A stretch of DNA of 64,000 nt, taken from NCBI GenBank assembly GCA_947176535.1, contig CAMWQU010000002.1, positions 62,001 through 126,000 of the forward strand. Direction: 5' to 3'. Every line of letters starts with the position of its first letter. The first letter of the stretch is position 1. A program made the translations under genes and the position numbers. The DNA comes from an uncultured Prevotellaceae bacterium (lineage in GTDB: Bacteria; Bacteroidota; Bacteroidia; Bacteroidales; Bacteroidaceae). The notes beneath the pieces are model-generated. The model was not told where the DNA came from. It searched no databases and was given only the letters and a program-made list of their open reading frames with translations. Below, piece by piece: positions 62,216 through 64,000 of the stretch.

Positions 62216-64000
62216 ATGCAAAACAAAGGATTTGTAACACTGATTGCAGTTCTGCTGACGCTGATTTGCCTCTTTTACATGAGCTTCAGTTGGGTTGCCG
62301 GTTATTATGACAACAAGGCTGAAGCCATTGCAGCCGCAGAGGGCCCGGAAGCCGGACAGAACTATCTGGACACCATCCAGAACAAGAAAGTCTATGCGAA
62401 CGTGTGGACATTGAAGCAGTGCCGTGAAATGGGTCTCGGTCTCGGCCTCGACCTGAAAGGCGGTATGAATGTCATTCTGGAAGTCAGCGTATCTGACGTG
62501 GTGAAAGCCCTGTCCGACCACAAGGAACTGACAAACACCAATTTCGCTCAGGCCGTGGAGGCAGCACAGAAGGCTGCGACCAAGGGCGAGGGAGACTTCA
62601 TTTCTCTCTTCATCAACGAATACAAGCAGCTTGCTCCCGACAGCCCGCTTGCCGAACTGTTTGCCACTCAGCAACTGCGCGACAAGGTGAACTCCAAGAG
62701 CACCGACGCACAGGTGGAGAAAGTGCTGCGTCAGGAAGTGAAGGCTGCCATTGCCAACTCTTACAACGTGTTGCGTACACGTATCGACCGTTTCGGTGTC
62801 GTTCAGCCCAACATTCAGGCACTGGAAGGCCAGGAAGGCCGCATCATGGTGGAAATGCCCGGTGTGAAAGAGCCCGAGCGTGTCCGCAAACTTCTCCAGG
62901 GAAGTGCCAACCTTGAGTTCTGGGAGACCTACAATGCCGAAGAAATCGTTCCCGCTCTGTATGACCTCGACGCCCGTCTGGCCGCCGCCAATGTAGGTGC
63001 CGAAAAAGACACGGCTACCGTTGCCGTGGCAGAGGAGCAGACCGAAGAAGTGGCCGATTCCACCAAGACCGAGGCTAACGCCAACCTTGCCGCCGTCATC
63101 GGTAACGACAAGACAACAGAGGCCGACGGTGCCGATCGCGAAAAGGTGCTTCGCGAGCATCCCCTGCTGGCCCGCCTGCAGCCGCAGGCCGCACAGGGTT
63201 GCGTGGTAGGTATCGCCCACAAGCGTGACCTCGACGCCATTTCTGCCCTCTTCGAGACTCCCGAAGCAAAAGCCACCCTGCCCGGCGACCTGCGTCTGAA
63301 GTGGGGTGTCAAGGGTATCAATGACGATGCGGCAGCCGACCTGTACTACCTCTACGCCATCCGCGTGACAGAGCGTGACGGACGTGCTCCCATGGAAGGT
63401 GACGTCATCACCGATGCTTCGGATGAGTTCGACCAGAACGGCCGTCCCTGCGTAAGCATGAAGATGAATATCGACGGTGCCCGCCGCTGGGCTCAGCTCA
63501 CGAAACTGAACGTAAACCGCTGCATTGCCATCGTGCTCGATGACAACGTGTACAGTGCCCCCAACGTAATGAACGAAATCACGGGCGGAAACTCGCAGAT
63601 TACCGGTAACTTCACCCCCGAAGATACCAAAGACCTCGCCAACGTGCTGCAGTCCGGTAAGATGCCTGCCCCCGCACACATCGTGAGCGAGGAAATCGTC
63701 GGTCCGACACTGGGTGCCGAATCCATCCAGATGGGTATCGCAAGTGCCATCCTGGCCTTCATCATCCTTATGTTCTACATGATTGCCATGTACGGTTTCA
63801 TCCCCGGTATGGTAGCCAACTGCGCCCTGCTGTTCAACCTGTTCTTCACCGTTGGTATTCTCACCAGTTTCCAGGCCGCCCTCACGATGAGCGGTATTGC
63901 CGGTATGGTGCTCACCCTCGGTATGGCAGTAGACGCCAACGTGCTTATCTACGAGCGCACGAAAGAAGAAATGAAAGCCGGCAAGCGCATTCGCGAAGCC
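62216..64000 (+). CDS. secD: Protein translocase subunit SecD (probably a SecDF fusion), 3' end outside window
   Basis: 595 codons visible from the ATG at 62216 (MQNKGFVTLIAVLLTLICLF, first membrane helix), with no stop before the edge. The SecD signature is LGLDLKGGMNVILEVSVSDV (residues about 79-98). RIDRFGVVQPNIQALEGQEG and VEMPGVKEPERVRKLLQGSA are the P1 domain. The C-terminal part reaches the membrane region with GPTLGAESIQMGIASAILA and the motif TLGMAVDANVLIYERTKEE (about 573-590). SecD/F use the proton gradient to pull secreted proteins across the inner membrane. Bacteroidota usually have SecD and SecF fused, which would need about 400 more codons here. Confidence 0.95.
   Translation, partial: MQNKGFVTLIAVLLTLICLFYMSFSWVAGYYDNKAEAIAAAEGPEAGQNYLDTIQNKKVYANVWTLKQCREMGLGLGLDLKGGMNVILEVSVSDVVKALSDHKELTNTNFAQAVEAAQKAATKGEGDFISLFINEYKQLAPDSPLAELFATQQLRDKVNSKSTDAQVEKVLRQEVKAAIANSYNVLRTRIDRFGVVQPNIQALEGQEGRIMVEMPGVKEPERVRKLLQGSANLEFWETYNAEEIVPALYDLDARLAAANVGAEKDTATVAVAEEQTEEVADSTKTEANANLAAVIGNDKTTEADGADREKVLREHPLLARLQPQAAQGCVVGIAHKRDLDAISALFETPEAKATLPGDLRLKWGVKGINDDAAADLYYLYAIRVTERDGRAPMEGDVITDASDEFDQNGRPCVSMKMNIDGARRWAQLTKLNVNRCIAIVLDDNVYSAPNVMNEITGGNSQITGNFTPEDTKDLANVLQSGKMPAPAHIVSEEIVGPTLGAESIQMGIASAILAFIILMFYMIAMYGFIPGMVANCALLFNLFFTVGILTSFQAALTMSGIAGMVLTLGMAVDANVLIYERTKEEMKAGKRIREA

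Noticed and set aside
61853..63679. A 608-codon open frame opposite the EEP hydrolase and secD
   Set aside because: It lies on the opposite strand of two genes with intact motifs and crosses their boundary.

Overview
The window looks like chromosomal core sequence from a member of the order Bacteroidales (phylum Bacteroidota). The signs are: promoters of the Bacteroides type (a -7 TAnnTTTG, often with TTTG about 20 bp upstream, in front of many genes); few purine-rich ribosome-binding sites; N-succinylornithine carbamoyltransferase in the arginine operon; a SecD/SecDF-type export gene; a DUF4837 lipoprotein; a thioester-less alpha-2-macroglobulin; a tandem parvulin pair next to an OstA-like protein; and a sialic acid cluster with a mutarotase-symporter fusion. 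I cannot name genus or species. I see no prophage, insertion sequence, CRISPR array or rRNA. There is one tRNA.

Layout. 1-7117: pepD, an alpha-2-macroglobulin and a truncated DUF4837 lipoprotein, all on the minus strand. 7137-9651: an HU-like protein, and a small envelope gene pair preceded by a leader of about 440 nt with strong alternative secondary structure. 9945-13356: a MetY-like sulfhydrylase facing groES-groEL. 13491-19387: sialic acid region (unknown membrane protein, nanA, mutarotase-Na+ symporter fusion, convergent AGE epimerase). 19420-25568: phosphopantetheinyl transferase, asnS, an Arg/Gly-rich pseudouridine synthase, purB, tRNA-Val and trpS. 25746-28092: thioredoxin-like lipoprotein and an OmpA porin. 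28169-36425: guaB, two parvulins, OstA-like, a small tail-anchored protein and mutL, closely spaced. 36482-42348: tig-clpP-clpX and recQ. 42481-46790: DMT exporter and POT peptide transporter facing away from a SulP anion transporter. 46874-52500: arginine operon argR-GNAT-argG-argC-argD-argF'. 52643-59399: asd, then a tightly packed argS/RNase H/LtaS-like/acyltransferase/acetyltransferase run. 59634-64000: HU, rhomboid, an EEP hydrolase and the start of SecD(F).

Most genes are well-known housekeeping functions. The unfamiliar material is between genes: (i) the structured RNA leader at 9205-9637; (ii) a family of modular, multi-state palindromes at 7944-8018, 9794-9879 and 25654-25739; (iii) an unrelated family of about 70-76 bp elements that fold as a three-way junction with a conserved ATAGCR loop at 18088-18161, 26536-26602 and 59478-59553; and (iv) four alternating copies of a 10-bp motif at 42396-42476. 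Both dispersed families occur only in intergenic DNA here.

All coordinates and motif matches were read by eye. No alignment, folding or database search was run, so family assignments rest on recognised motifs and domain order.
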